Positions 8,801-16,471 of a stretch of DNA of 64,000 bases are shown here, piece after piece; the stretch's first letter is position 1; each line of letters starts with the position of its first letter. Location of the stretch: NCBI RefSeq assembly GCF_003725955.1, contig NZ_QIBZ01000008.1, forward strand, positions 1-64,000, written 5' to 3'. Source of the stretch: Slackia isoflavoniconvertens (GTDB lineage: Bacteria; Actinomycetota; Coriobacteriia; Coriobacteriales; Eggerthellaceae). The notes beneath the pieces were generated by a model. The model ran no database searches. It was not told where the DNA came from and saw only the letters and a list, made by a program, of their open reading frames with translations. A program made the translations under genes and the position numbers.

Positions 8801-10209
8801 ACCTTCACCTGAACCTTATCGCCCGTGGCCACGTCACTCGATTTCGTCACGGTGATCACGATATTGCCCAGGCTCGCAGTTTTGCCGTTCAGTTCGGTCG
8901 TGCCTGCAAATGTGTAGGTGTCGGCGGTATCGGTCGTGGCTTTCGTCACGTCGCTAAACACATGGTTATTCACCACGATCGCTTTGAATGCGTCAACCTG
9001 CATGTACGAGCCCAGCGAGTCGTCGAACGTGATGTAGCCATCGCTCATCTCAAAGCCCTCGCGAGCGTCGGTGGGATAGCCCGCGCCCTTCACGATTTCC
9101 TTAGAGATGTCTTCAAAGATTTTCGAGAGCTCGCTCGCGCTCGAAGCAGACTTATAGAAGTCGGAGCCTTCAGCGCGATTGCCGAAGCTCCACTTCCACT
9201 CGCCACTCAACCAGTATTGTGTATAGGTATAGGCAGCTGCAGGGTAGTTGCTCGAAGCCGCCTGCATGAACTTGTTTTCGTTGGAGGTTCCCGAGGCATT
9301 CACATTGGCACTCGGATTTGCGCCATCAAAAATGCCGATGGTATACACCGAGGCGCCCGCGTCTTTCATGGCTTTCGCGGCGGAAATGGCGTCAGAGGCA
9401 ACCCCATTCGAGAATTCACTTTGAGTCGTCGGCGTACCATCGGTAAAGAAAATAACAATCTTTTTAGCATCGGCTCGGTTGGAGGTTTGGCCCTGAGCAA
9501 GCTCCATACCGGCAGCCGCGTTCGTGGCACCCGCCGGTTTAATGGCATTGATGGTGTCTTTAAACGAGCTCTTCGTCGTTTCGCTGCACGCCGTCATGTT
9601 TTTCATGACCTGGCTGTAGTTGTATGTGTACCTACCCTCGCGATACGTGTCGTTGCCAACCTTATTTGACTTCTCGCCGGCGAACTTCACGATAGAAACC
9701 TGATGCTGCTTCGATGCGTCGGAAATGCTCGCATTTTGCGTTGCAATCTCGTCGATAAACGCGTTTGCGGCATTCTTCAGCGCGTCGATGCGTTTTCCGC
9801 CGGTCATGTCGTCGTCCATGGATCCCGATGCGTCGAGCACAAGCACGATGTCGAGCGGCGTGGTCGACGTCGACGCAATGTTCGACGTCGAAGAAAGCAC
9901 CGAAAGCGCCGTGATGAAATCGGAATCGCCCTTAGAAACCGTAGCGCTCATGGCGCCTGAAATGTCAATATCGTTAGTCGATACCGTTTTATCGGTCCAA
10001 ATACGACCGATATTTTGAGTCGTATTTTCGACGACGCCGGACCAATCGCCCATCGTCGATGCGTCGGCGATCGTCTCAATGTTTGCTGCCGCGCGAATCT
10101 GCTGATCGCGCGACGACGCGCTCGATTCGTCGGCCAAAGCCGTGCTCCCAATCAAGGGAAGCAGTGCGAATGCGAGCAGCGCCGCAATCGCCATTTTCAA
10201 TCGCTTCAT
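2821..10209 (-). CDS. Giant cell-surface adhesin: VWA head and about 11 pilin-type isopeptide repeats
   Basis: The protein has 2,462 residues. A signal peptide (MKRLKMAIAALL...ALADES, cut near 27) precedes a von Willebrand A domain with MIDAS motif DASGSM at 126-131 and FFTDGTPT later. The rest is a train of Spy0128/Cna_B-like domains, each opening with a lysine-bearing K-x-L-x-G-R signature and closing with YxYxISE or YTVSE motifs; openings fall near nucleotides 8100, 7640, 7185, 6650, 6210, 5770, 5345, 4890, 4490, 3625 and 3285. Such domains usually form Lys-Asn isopeptide bonds. The C-terminus is a membrane helix plus WRRRS, but the expected LPXTG is replaced by KLFSKTADD. An Ala-rich stretch of about 145 residues interrupts one repeat. 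The start is supported by AAGGAGG and by overlap with a leader ORF. It probably acts as a host or cell-cell adhesin (inference). Confidence 0.92.
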   Translation of the reverse strand: MKRLKMAIAALLAFALLPLIGSTALADESSASSRDQQIRAAANIETIADASTMGDWSGVVENTTQNIGRIWTDKTVSTNDIDISGAMSATVSKGDSDFITALSVLSSTSNIASTSTTPLDIVLVLDASGSMDDDMTGGKRIDALKNAANAFIDEIATQNASISDASKQHQVSIVKFAGEKSNKVGNDTYREGRYTYNYSQVMKNMTACSETTKSSFKDTINAIKPAGATNAAAGMELAQGQTSNRADAKKIVIFFTDGTPTTQSEFSNGVASDAISAAKAMKDAGASVYTIGIFDGANPSANVNASGTSNENKFMQAASSNYPAAAYTYTQYWLSGEWKWSFGNRAEGSDFYKSASSASELSKIFEDISKEIVKGAGYPTDAREGFEMSDGYITFDDSLGSYMQVDAFKAIVVNNHVFSDVTKATTDTADTYTFAGTTELNGKTASLGNIVITVTKSSDVATGDKVQVKVPAGLIPLRNFNVNETAGTMTVSDTYPLRVFFTSSIKPDALALVANPDEAMAKYIEANTENGKVNFYANAFTPGAALGDTVSHFNPSKGNAYYYFTSDTPIYSDEACTRPATRGAIEAGGTHYYQNHFFAMGEGGAAVSQTEVVSFPSGTAEQFSGALAYDASGNAYFKAGTARLTYIDELAKSKAENITGTATDVLNPKWNSETSTSAATTVIPHLGNNGKLSVEIPGTLAVSKTLDMPEGFDAAAYSDKSFDFELTVEAAAGKTLHAEVKNAAGDVCGDPFELTFDENGKATHSIKADETLYVYGVAPNAAYSVEELLNVSADDGSLTHANPGFLQSSPTDAEGKAIAATGAVVAGEVAKAEFVNTYAAQGTLEGSTALAGAKTLNGRAWLPSDKFTFLLKDAHTSVVAPMPEGASDGVARLEVTQPEGTPAGTQVGFHFGDIVYTQPGTYIYQIYESEEDSTVNPGVSMSQALYEVKVVVADKHDGTLSVESAMTKLAGDDGIEFETPEAAELAAFVNAFSDKSVTWNPSGTKTWNDATGQRALESGMFFVMAKTTDASAPLPEGDGVEVVTGKTAAGVDYRGVVSTVSAGGIIEFPQAAFSLSDLGGAQSKTYVYGITEVVKVGNAWVDAKDLAAGQGLPGVTYDPTAWQAIVTVESVGEGADAHIELSVAYAKQGAATDAEAVPTDAKAFAFENSYSPEPAAAAISGTKVFQGRAMTEAESFGFGLAPANKAATDAFGADFAKRATVSGLANGGSKGFDFGELSFNKPGTYTFKMVENAYCGEALNSEAAQASHIAFDTHECLVTVKVTDDHSGTLQAEVSYDGGATFTNVYSEEKTYGSFGGLAVEKTLGGRTMHAGEFAFSIEGADDASKALLKRIDEDCSGVLQFSNPNDRAAGVADVMKPIDGIAFTQADVGKTFEFVVSEIVPGDGDKLAGVTYDEATHKVEIAVSLKDGMNLDVATYVDGELVESGVPTVAFANAYKPANVDFATTNFGLNKVLEGRDWIESDSFSFEIQAETEGAPMPSGGATATVQSTSGKDGEAVAFDFGNITFTASDMLVDGGAVTSKTFVYTVSETVPDPVKVGIQYSTNVAKVYVTVTDDGEGHLVATSSTENGKFVNKYETSLDYTAAGGLTLTKTLNGRDMAQGQFQIQVVPNDEASAAVLGLPVSGKVFDMPAALDGNAASALVCSDVEFTQLDAGKTFTYAVRELGDAGNGYTFDTAVRTVTISVSDDPATATLTATTTVSGGPDAATYTYKTGNSPAAVAAKVAFTNGYSASGSVDVNATKTLSGRALIEGEFAFGVQYANGEAAGSDVLTATNAADGTVAFGALNFDTPKLNELFAKGSATKATSDNGDVTWIIPCIAYEKTDGLSDCGITATTQSIPFTIKAVDGGSGALAVTIEAGDKGLAFENAYGTGDASVSVTGVKHLSHAEGLTPNDITGKFTFTITANEEGAPMPSGGATATNAADGSIDFGKIVFTLDALNKALGTTQQGAALDTGAASIQSAAPAANDVVAAGTTAGVEVAGDSATPAQAATGDGLADNAVDGAANADGSGQSAVPVSDDAVGLAAASGAEPAAVDTASSTSDAAPSGNADNQATAPAASVNAVAAANAATDNAAASVQSAAPAAQTATVRSHVFTYTITETGSAPGVTNDTSVKTVNFKVTDNGKGELTVERVGDETKPMFEFTNAYSVTPVDSRVTDQIPVSKSLVGRELVEGEFLFELVENGQVVARGTNDAAGNVDMNAVMYTTAGEHDYVLREVGAGTTHNGVTFDGKSIAIHTRVVDNGEGSLVVEHALTTDDANAAFVNTYAHGTTSVVLGATKVLSGKALADGQFAFALTAEDGTVYQAKNDAAGSVAFPALTFAEPGTYVYTISEVNDKQANVTYDTATYNVVVNVVDDGQGNLVATVAYDGGAAPTFKNSYTEPPAPTPTPGGGATTPKNPVVKLFSKTADDAGLMLGAAAVAAGLALVVCGAAACWRRRS

Positions 10210-10271
10210 GGTGTGGCCTCCTTCATGCTTCCCGCCTTATGCGCCCATTGCTTGACCCTTCCTACTTTCAT
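10206..10271 (-). CDS. 21-codon leader peptide overlapping the adhesin start
   Basis: ATG at 10269-10271 follows GGAG by 7 bases and opens MKVGRVKQWAHKAGSMKEAT, ending at a TGA that overlaps the adhesin ATG (ATGA junction). The overlap is what translational coupling looks like; the adhesin's own AAGGAGG lies inside this ORF. The peptide is basic and has no recognised domain. It could be fortuitous, as no homologue can be checked here. Confidence 0.4.
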   Translation of the reverse strand: MKVGRVKQWAHKAGSMKEATP

Positions 10272-10810
10272 GTACGGCTCCTTTCGCCCAAAGATAATTA
10301 CCTCGATTATTCGATCCCTTTTGTTTCTGCGGAAGTGCCATTTCGCAACAAAAATGGCCAAAAAATAGGCAGCGACCTACTTTCATTTCCTACAAAGAAA
10401 GCCCTGGCGCCGGAAGGTTCGCATGTGCGACGCGACACACAAAAAGAGGGCCGTATTTACGAACCCCTTGAAGAAAACGCAGGTAGGAGTAGAGAAGTCA
10501 GCTTTTGCGTTTGGAACGCACGCTTAGCCCACAGCGCCCTGTCGCCATCGCGCTGCGGGAGCGTTACGCCCGCCAGATTCCAGAGGCGCGACTGGTCGCT
10601 TCTATATGAGAAACTTTTATATACTTATATATCTCTTAGTTACTAACATTCGTTTGAAAAGCTTGCTTCTATTTCAATGTAGGAGCTTTTTAGAAGCTAT
10701 TGACTCCCAACATTGCAATTGCGCGACATGCGGCTGGGCTGCGTTGTTGTGCGGCGCGCATTCAACTACAATCGACGGCGAAATCGAAATTCCGACCAAG
10801 GGAGGAAATC
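10272..10810. other. Divergent intergenic region with long adhesin leader
   Basis: About 540 bases without a convincing gene. It includes a markedly AT-rich patch around 10600-10680 (TTTATATACTTATATATC), the likely promoter zone for the divergent genes. Between it and the adhesin the minus strand could carry a leader of up to 400 nt with a near-palindromic TCGCACATGCGA and a TAGG/CCTA hairpin followed by TTTTTT near 10360. I could not match the leader to a known riboswitch. Confidence 0.45.
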
Positions 10811-11665
10811 ATGCCCACTCGCGATGAGCGCCGCGCTGAAGCCAGCAAGCATTTGGCCCTTATGAAAGGCGCATTCGCCAAAGAAACCCAGGCGACCATC
10901 GATGCCGCTGTTGTCTACGAAGACGGCGACGCGCTCGCGCTCGAGTTGCCCGAGCCCACCGCCGAGGCAACCGAAACCCAGGTGACCACCGATTTCACCA
11001 CCACCGCGCTTCGCCGTGCACAAGGCAAAACCGCCATCGTCGACCCCGTTTCTTACACGCGCCCCGGCGGTGCCTACGAGGACGGCTCCTTCGGCCCCGA
11101 GCAAATCTTGTGCTCGGAAAGCAACCTCTACCCTGTTCTGTGCGGTATGAAATCGACCTACCACGACCAAAACCGCAGCTACATGTGCGGCATGCTGCTC
11201 ACGAGCCGCGCGATGTACTTGCCGAACGTCGTTTTCATTCGTGAAGGCGAGATTCGCGAGGCGAGCGTCATCGCCGTGCCCGAGCCCAACCGCGAGCGCG
11301 CCCTGGAAAACCATCGCTCCGAACGCGAATGCCTCGATTGCCTGGCGGCCCGCATCGAAACCATGCTCAACATCGCGGCTGCCAACGAAATCGAAACGCT
11401 CATCGTGAACGCCTACGCATGCGGACGCCAAGGCTTCCAACCCGCCCAAGTCATCGAGCTTTTCCAGCAATGGATTGCAGCTCACCCTGGCGTCATCAAA
11501 ACCATCGTGTTCGCCGTGCCGCGCGCAAGCTTTGATGCGTTCGACGAGGCGTTCGGCCAACCCGCGCCCGTCGTTGAGGAGGTCGTCGCGCCCGCCGAGG
11601 AACAGGAAGACGACGAATTCGACTTCCGCGCAATCGATTTGCCCGAAGGCATCACCATTCGCTAA
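10811..11665 (+). CDS. TIGR02452/DUF2263 PARG-like macrodomain protein
   Basis: The protein has 284 residues and starts at an ATG preceded by GGGAGGAAATC. The central TRPGGAYEDGSFGPEQILC stretch followed by SESNLYPVL is the signature of the TIGR02452 family, related to poly(ADP-ribose) glycohydrolase macrodomains; the glycine-rich loop would bind ADP-ribose and the acidic residue after the GG is the catalytic region in PARGs. A conserved-looking NAYACGRQGF segment follows near the end. The last ~35 residues are acidic and probably disordered. The substrate is unknown: removal of ADP-ribose from proteins or nucleic acids is the natural hypothesis. It sits between the adhesin and two defence-like genes. 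Confidence 0.82.
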   Translation: MPTRDERRAEASKHLALMKGAFAKETQATIDAAVVYEDGDALALELPEPTAEATETQVTTDFTTTALRRAQGKTAIVDPVSYTRPGGAYEDGSFGPEQILCSESNLYPVLCGMKSTYHDQNRSYMCGMLLTSRAMYLPNVVFIREGEIREASVIAVPEPNRERALENHRSERECLDCLAARIETMLNIAAANEIETLIVNAYACGRQGFQPAQVIELFQQWIAAHPGVIKTIVFAVPRASFDAFDEAFGQPAPVVEEVVAPAEEQEDDEFDFRAIDLPEGITIR

Positions 11666-11749
11666 AAGCGATGCCATGGGGCCGCCGACACCATCGGCAG
11701 TGTGCTGGGACCGTAAAGCCCACCACCATTCCGACACGACTATCTCCTT

Positions 11750-11987
11750 CACTAAAGTGGTTTAGCTTGTCACTAAAAGCCTCAATCAAATTTTTAGTGA
11801 GATTTTTAGTGAGGACTCTCAGTATTGGAGATAGTCCCTCTTGAGAGCACAGCCAAGGCCCCGCGCTGAATACGCAAAAGCGATTCGAGCTCTGAACGCT
11901 AACTGTCAAAAACCACATCCTCACATATCAGTTAAAAATTCTATTTATCACTAAAATATTGAGTGATATGAAGATTCTTTTAGTGAG
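11750..11987. promoter_or_regulatory. Six copies of a TTTTAGTGA/TCACTAAAA motif
   Basis: Copies begin at about 11750, 11771, 11791, 11802, 11949 and 11978 in both orientations. Two near-identical copies (TTTTTAGTGAG) are in tandem. The copy at 11946-11968 is also part of an inverted repeat TATCACT...AGTGATA. The array lies in the AT-rich 373-base gap ahead of the AlbA_2 ATPase gene, the last copy 51 bases before its ATG, so it is probably its operator region. Confidence 0.65.
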
Positions 11988-12038
11988 GTGCTAGAATATT
12001 TTATTGAAACAGAAAGCGCCAGTCAGGCAAGGAGCACA

Positions 12039-13739
12039 ATGAGTCCGGAAGAGCTGACGGAGGTCGTCGAAAGGCTGCGCATCCAGCACAACGATGACGA
12101 AAACATCGAGGCAAAGAAGTGCGAAACAAAACTGAGCAACGACGTGTGGGAAAGCGTGAGCGCTTTTGGCAACACCTCGGGCGGTCTCATTCTCCTTGGT
12201 CTGGACCAAGAGAACGGCTTCACTATTCCCCCGAAATTTGACATAGATAAGTCAATCGAGCAGTTTGTCTCCGGCATGCAACCGAGAGACGGCAAGCTGA
12301 CTAATCCGCCCCAATACAACCTCTCGAGAGTTGATTTCGAGGGAAGACAGGTCCTCGCCATCCGAGTAGCCGAGGTAGACCTCGCGCAAAAGCCCTGCTT
12401 CATCACGAGTCGCGGAGTGGAAAACGGTAGCTACAAGCGTGTTGCCGACAAGGACATGAAGCTCTCGGCGACAGAGATATTCGCTTTGCAGAACGCACTG
12501 GTGCCATCACCTGCGGACAAGGAAATCGTCCTGGAGGCATCCGTCGACGACCTCAACAAAGAAACAATCAGAAAAATCATCGAAAACGAGAAGATAAATC
12601 ATCCCGAAGCGCTGCGTGGAGCCAAGACCCTGCAAGTCCAGATGGCTCGGCTGAACATAACCGATCAAAACGGCAAGATCAGACTTGGCGGCCTCCTTGC
12701 TGCGGGCAACTACCCGCAGCAGTTCTTCCCTAAGCTGGCCGTCGACGTCATGGTCCATCCCGACATTGAGAAGTCAACTCCGACAGGCCCCCGGTACCTA
12801 GACAGAACGGTATGCGAAGGAGAGCTTGGAGAGATCATAGAGGACGCCGTTGCGGCAACCGCAAAGAACCTCAGGCGAATATCCGTCATAGAGGGAGCTG
12901 GCAGAAAAGACGAGCTGGAGATTCCCGAAGAGGTCTTGCGTGAGGCTATCGCAAACGCAGTCATCCACCGAGAATACGGACCCCGCCATGAGGGCCAGTC
13001 CGTCACAGTCGACATCTATCCAGACAGGGTAGAAATCACGAACCCCGGAGGTCTCTGGGGCGGCAAGACTCTCGACAACATAGCAGACGGAACCTCGCTT
13101 TGCAGGAATGCGGCGCTCATGCGCTTGATGTCCGCAGTCGAGCTGCCTGGAGGGACTGGCAGGCCCGCCGAAGGCGGCGGAGGCGGCGTACCCTTCATGA
13201 TCAGGGCAATGCAGTCGAAGACGCTCACTGCACCAGATTTCAAGGCAAATATCGACAGCTTCAAGGTAAGGCTCGGCAGGAGCGGAACGGAGATAGCAGT
13301 GAACCGCGAATGGATCAGTCGCGTAACCAAGCGGAAGCTATCGCAACACGAGCAGTCCCTGCTTCTCACCATGAAAAAATTGGGCACGTCAACGGTTCAG
13401 GAACTCCATAGAACCCTGATGATCGACTCTGACGAGATCCGCGAGACTGCCTCCCGATTCGAGAGGGAAGGCATAGTCTCCCATGTATATGCAGACACTT
13501 ACAAGATGCTCGCTGACGATACCGGCCAGCACCCAACGCCGGAAGTGGAAGACGTCCTGCTCTCTATACTGCAAACCGACAAGGCTTTAAGTATCCAAGA
13601 ACTCGCAGAGATGATCGGGAAGACCGTTCCCAGCACCCGCTATCACGTCAAGAAGCTTGTGGAAGCCGGGTTCGCAGTGCCAACCGCATCGTCAACAAGT
13701 CGAAGCAGGAAGTACCTGAGGAAGCAGGCTTCTCTGTAA
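12039..13739 (+). CDS. AlbA_2 (Schlafen-type) DNA-binding / GHKL ATPase regulator with winged helices
   Basis: The protein has 566 residues. The chosen ATG follows AAGGAG by 6 bases; an in-frame GTG 51 bases upstream falls inside the operator-like array and is less likely. Residues 1-130 form an AlbA_2 domain (IEAKKCETKL, VSAFGNTSGGLILLG). Residues ~285-340 form an HATPase_c_4 module (REAIANAVIHREYG, YPDRVEITNPGGL), as in proteins annotated RecG-like. The C-terminal ~130 residues contain two predicted winged helices (TSTVQELHRTL; LSIQELAEMIGKTVPSTRYH). Such proteins occur in defence islands and as transcription regulators. AGG/AGA arginine codons are commoner than in the flanking core genes, suggesting transfer. 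It is convergent with the DUF262 gene. Confidence 0.85.
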   Translation: MSPEELTEVVERLRIQHNDDENIEAKKCETKLSNDVWESVSAFGNTSGGLILLGLDQENGFTIPPKFDIDKSIEQFVSGMQPRDGKLTNPPQYNLSRVDFEGRQVLAIRVAEVDLAQKPCFITSRGVENGSYKRVADKDMKLSATEIFALQNALVPSPADKEIVLEASVDDLNKETIRKIIENEKINHPEALRGAKTLQVQMARLNITDQNGKIRLGGLLAAGNYPQQFFPKLAVDVMVHPDIEKSTPTGPRYLDRTVCEGELGEIIEDAVAATAKNLRRISVIEGAGRKDELEIPEEVLREAIANAVIHREYGPRHEGQSVTVDIYPDRVEITNPGGLWGGKTLDNIADGTSLCRNAALMRLMSAVELPGGTGRPAEGGGGGVPFMIRAMQSKTLTAPDFKANIDSFKVRLGRSGTEIAVNREWISRVTKRKLSQHEQSLLLTMKKLGTSTVQELHRTLMIDSDEIRETASRFEREGIVSHVYADTYKMLADDTGQHPTPEVEDVLLSILQTDKALSIQELAEMIGKTVPSTRYHVKKLVEAGFAVPTASSTSRSRKYLRKQASL

Positions 13740-13845
13740 TCGCTTAGCCGTCGGTCAGTAGCACACGCACCATGGCGGCGCGCTTGATCTGTAACGTAAC
13801 GGTCATAAAGGAGGTCGCGGTTGCCTGGAGAAACCCCGCCCACCA

Positions 13846-13897
13846 GTCTGAACAGCTTCCCATTCCTTGGACACGAGAAATAGGAAGCTGTTCAGAC
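13846..13897. repeat. 15-bp perfect inverted repeat between convergent genes
   Basis: GTCTGAACAGCTTCC (13846-13860) and its exact complement (13883-13897) enclose 22 bases. There is no T-run, so a classical terminator is not obvious; it may be a protein-binding site or a transcript-end hairpin. Confidence 0.65.
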
Positions 13898-13927
13898 GGC
13901 GTGACAGCCTCTGCCATTCAATCGAAA

Positions 13928-15739
13928 CTACAGGCTCTCGTAGTAGCCACGTATTTTTCTAGCCATAAGGATACGGCGCTGAGCAAGGAAGCCCTCGTAA
14001 TCGGCCGCACCCATATCGAATATTCCTTCCGGAATACAATTCGCTTTGAGATTGGCAATAAGATCCGCCTCGGTGGCGATGTCGCCGAAATACTTGTCTT
14101 CTGCCGCAATGGCTTCGCGTGCCTTAGTAAAGTACTCGCCGGGACGCATTTCGCCAATCGCTATGTTGATGCGCTTTTCGAGGTAGGTGTAGTTTGCGAT
14201 TTGATTATAGAGGCGTTGCGGCGCGTCGATCGTTTTTTTCAAATACGCCTTTGGGAAGATGTGGTGGATATCACCAACGTTACCGATGACGCCGGCCACC
14301 TTAAACCCGTTGGTAAACAGGGTGTTGTCAGCTGATCGAACCTGCGAGGCCACATAGACCATCCATGCGCCGGTACGCACCGAGGTCGTAACGAGACTCT
14401 GAGGCAAGGCGACTTCCCAGAAATTGTCGGAAAGCTGCGATGCGACGATCTCGTTGTAGAACGGGATGAATCCCTGCTCGGATATACGACGCATGTCGCG
14501 ATCCATGATAGATTCCGACGAGCCCGAATAGCGCCCCGTAAGGATGGACATCACGTACCAACGCTGCACCCAGCGCTTAACGTCGGTCGAAGGCACAGAG
14601 TCATCTTCTCGCAGGGTAAGGTACAAGTTGTAAGCAAAATTAACCGCCCCTTTGGATCCGATTATCGACGAAGACGCGAATCCCGCAGAGCGAAGAGCGG
14701 CGGTAAAGTCCTGGAAATTGCTTTTACGCATGAACTTAATCACGCCGTCGTGCAGTTTGGCGAAGGAGGCGTCCGCTATCTCGCCCTTGAAATCACGAGC
14801 CTCAAAATCACGACCAGAAAGAAGAGATACCAGGTCGGCGAGTTTGCCCCGGCCGAACATGTGCATGAACGCGACGCGCAGGACGTCATTGTAGTCGGGG
14901 TCGTAAATGTCATCCTTGTCGTCTTTGAGCCATTCGCACTTGTCTGCGTACTCAGATCTCATGAACTCAGCGTCGTTCTGGCTGATGGTGGTCCAGAATT
15001 CAGGTTTGACGGCCAAATGGCAATAATAGTCGATGGCCTTACGCAGCATGTTGCCTCCGTGCGCCTCATCGGCGGCAATTTTAGACATCGCGAAGTCGGC
15101 TTGAGATAAAACGGCGCCCCTAGAATTGATGCGGATAAAGATGTCCGTAACCTCGTCGATGCTGCATTCAGCAGCCACGACGATGCAGCCGAGTTGACGC
15201 GTTGCTATCGCCTTAAGATCGGTAATCCTCGAGTTCACGACCTTGGGATCGCAGCCGGGATTCGCCTCGATGTATCCGTTGACGAATGTCCAGGAGTCGA
15301 AATCGGGGGCGAAGAATTCGGCGATGTCCGATATCCAGCGCGGATCCTTATCGATCACCGGCGTAAGTACGGCAAAGGGAGTATCCTCGCCTTCGTAAAG
15401 AGGGTTGAAGGCTATCTTTACGCGCTTCGACTCGTAATCTTCGTTAAGCACGGCTTTACCCGCGAGCGCGGCGGTGAGCGCAGTCACGCGCTGCTGACCG
15501 TCGATAAGCACCGTCTTGCCCTCTGCGACGCCGCCGCCTTTGATTTTCACATCAGGGTTCTTCCAGGTGATCAGATAGCCTGTCGGATATCCATAGTAAA
15601 GAGAGTCGATCAAGTCGCGAACTTTGGTGCTGTCCCATACGAAGGGTCGTTGGATTTCAGGAATCGCGATGTCGCCGGATTCTATAAGTCCGAGAATGCT
15701 TTGCACTGAGTAAGTAGTGACGCTGTAGCAATCTTTCAT
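13928..15739 (-). CDS. DUF262 / HNH nuclease, GmrSD-like
   Basis: The protein has 603 residues from an ATG preceded by AGGA; the TTG two codons upstream is a weaker start. The N-terminal DUF262 domain shows IPEIQRPFVWD (26-36) and the ParB-like DGQQR motif (80-84), which in GmrS-type proteins handles nucleotides. The C-terminal region carries an HNH signature GDIHHIFPKAYL near 490. This DUF262 plus HNH (DUF1524-like) order is that of GmrSD type IV restriction enzymes and of many single-chain phage-defence nucleases that attack modified DNA. It faces the AlbA_2 ATPase gene across 188 bases. No partner methylase is visible. Defence function is inference. Confidence 0.87.
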   Translation of the reverse strand: MKDCYSVTTYSVQSILGLIESGDIAIPEIQRPFVWDSTKVRDLIDSLYYGYPTGYLITWKNPDVKIKGGGVAEGKTVLIDGQQRVTALTAALAGKAVLNEDYESKRVKIAFNPLYEGEDTPFAVLTPVIDKDPRWISDIAEFFAPDFDSWTFVNGYIEANPGCDPKVVNSRITDLKAIATRQLGCIVVAAECSIDEVTDIFIRINSRGAVLSQADFAMSKIAADEAHGGNMLRKAIDYYCHLAVKPEFWTTISQNDAEFMRSEYADKCEWLKDDKDDIYDPDYNDVLRVAFMHMFGRGKLADLVSLLSGRDFEARDFKGEIADASFAKLHDGVIKFMRKSNFQDFTAALRSAGFASSSIIGSKGAVNFAYNLYLTLREDDSVPSTDVKRWVQRWYVMSILTGRYSGSSESIMDRDMRRISEQGFIPFYNEIVASQLSDNFWEVALPQSLVTTSVRTGAWMVYVASQVRSADNTLFTNGFKVAGVIGNVGDIHHIFPKAYLKKTIDAPQRLYNQIANYTYLEKRINIAIGEMRPGEYFTKAREAIAAEDKYFGDIATEADLIANLKANCIPEGIFDMGAADYEGFLAQRRILMARKIRGYYESL

Positions 15740-16393
15740 ATGCAATCCTAGAAACTTGAGCTAAACGAACGAAGCCATTTTACTTCCTATATACGGTTTT
15801 CACAGAGATGGATCCCGTTAACTCCCCCTACGAGAAGCGCGTGGATGCCAAGCACGACGTGCTGCAGATTTACACCCATGTCCATCAGAACGTCAGCCGA
15901 AGCCACGATGAAATTGGAACGCTTCACGCCCCCCACGAAGACCGGCGCAACTACCCTCATTGCAAGTTCTGGATGGCAAATCCAATCCCAACAACGAGGA
16001 AGGCGCCTGCTGAGCCAAGCCTTGGGAAACCGGCTATTTAGCTTAGTTACGCTTTTTCTGGTTATTGCGATTGGCAGTCGTTTTTTTTCTGGCCCAGATT
16101 CACACGGATTGCATCCGCACATACCTCAGTCAAGGGGTCGCCTATCGCCTTCTTGTAATCAAATCCCAGAAGCTGCATAGCTTTTAGCGTATCGACAGAC
16201 AGGAGGGATTTGAACCGCTCGAAGTAATTCAGGGGCATCCCTACATACCTGCCACAGCTGCAACTGCTGTCACGCAAGCATGTGTTGGAACCATGAAAGT
16301 TTGGTACTTCTTGGGGTTTGGGACCACTTTGGGACCACTTGGGGTCCAGACAAAGAAAAAGGTCACAAGCTTGAGCCTGTGACCTGGTGTTAT
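15740..16393. other. Gene-poor stretch, possible remnants of an integrated element
   Basis: No reading frame here has both a start signal and a recognisable domain. It holds tandem 11-bp repeats (TTTGGGACCAC at 16317 and 16328, with a partial third) just downstream of the decayed tRNA, the sort of direct repeats often seen near tRNA integration sites. A plus-strand frame near 15810-16041 reads DVLQIYTHV, faintly like a tyrosine-recombinase tail, but nothing else supports that. Confidence 0.35.
16355..16385 (-). terminator. Terminator after the decayed tRNA copy
   Basis: On the minus strand AGGTCACAGGCTC/AAGCTTGTGACCT forms a hairpin followed by TTTTTC. It occupies the same relative place as the terminator after the intact tRNA-fMet but its sequence differs. 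Confidence 0.7.
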
Positions 16394-16471
16394 TGGTCGC
16401 GAGGATCAGATTTGAACCTACGGCCTCCGGATTATGAGCCCGACGAGTTGACCAGGCTGTTCCACCCCGCA
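16394..16471 (-). pseudogene. Decayed copy of tRNA-fMet
   Basis: Base-for-base alignable with the intact tRNA at 2481-2558 (same 78-nt length, same CTCATAA anticodon loop and CCA end) but with about 11 substitutions. Two of them break the D-stem (GAGC/GCTC has become GAAC/ACTC), one puts an A-G mismatch in the T-stem, and the anticodon stem now starts and ends with G-T pairs. The upstream -10 region is also altered. A functional initiator is unlikely. Confidence 0.72.

Noticed and set aside
8155-9669. A 504-codon open frame on the plus strand opposite the adhesin
   Set aside because: Same reason: an antisense shadow of the VWA/pilin coding sequence.
10300-10620. Possible riboswitch in the adhesin leader
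   Set aside because: Hairpins are present but no conserved core of a known class (c-di-GMP, cobalamin, others) could be matched by eye.
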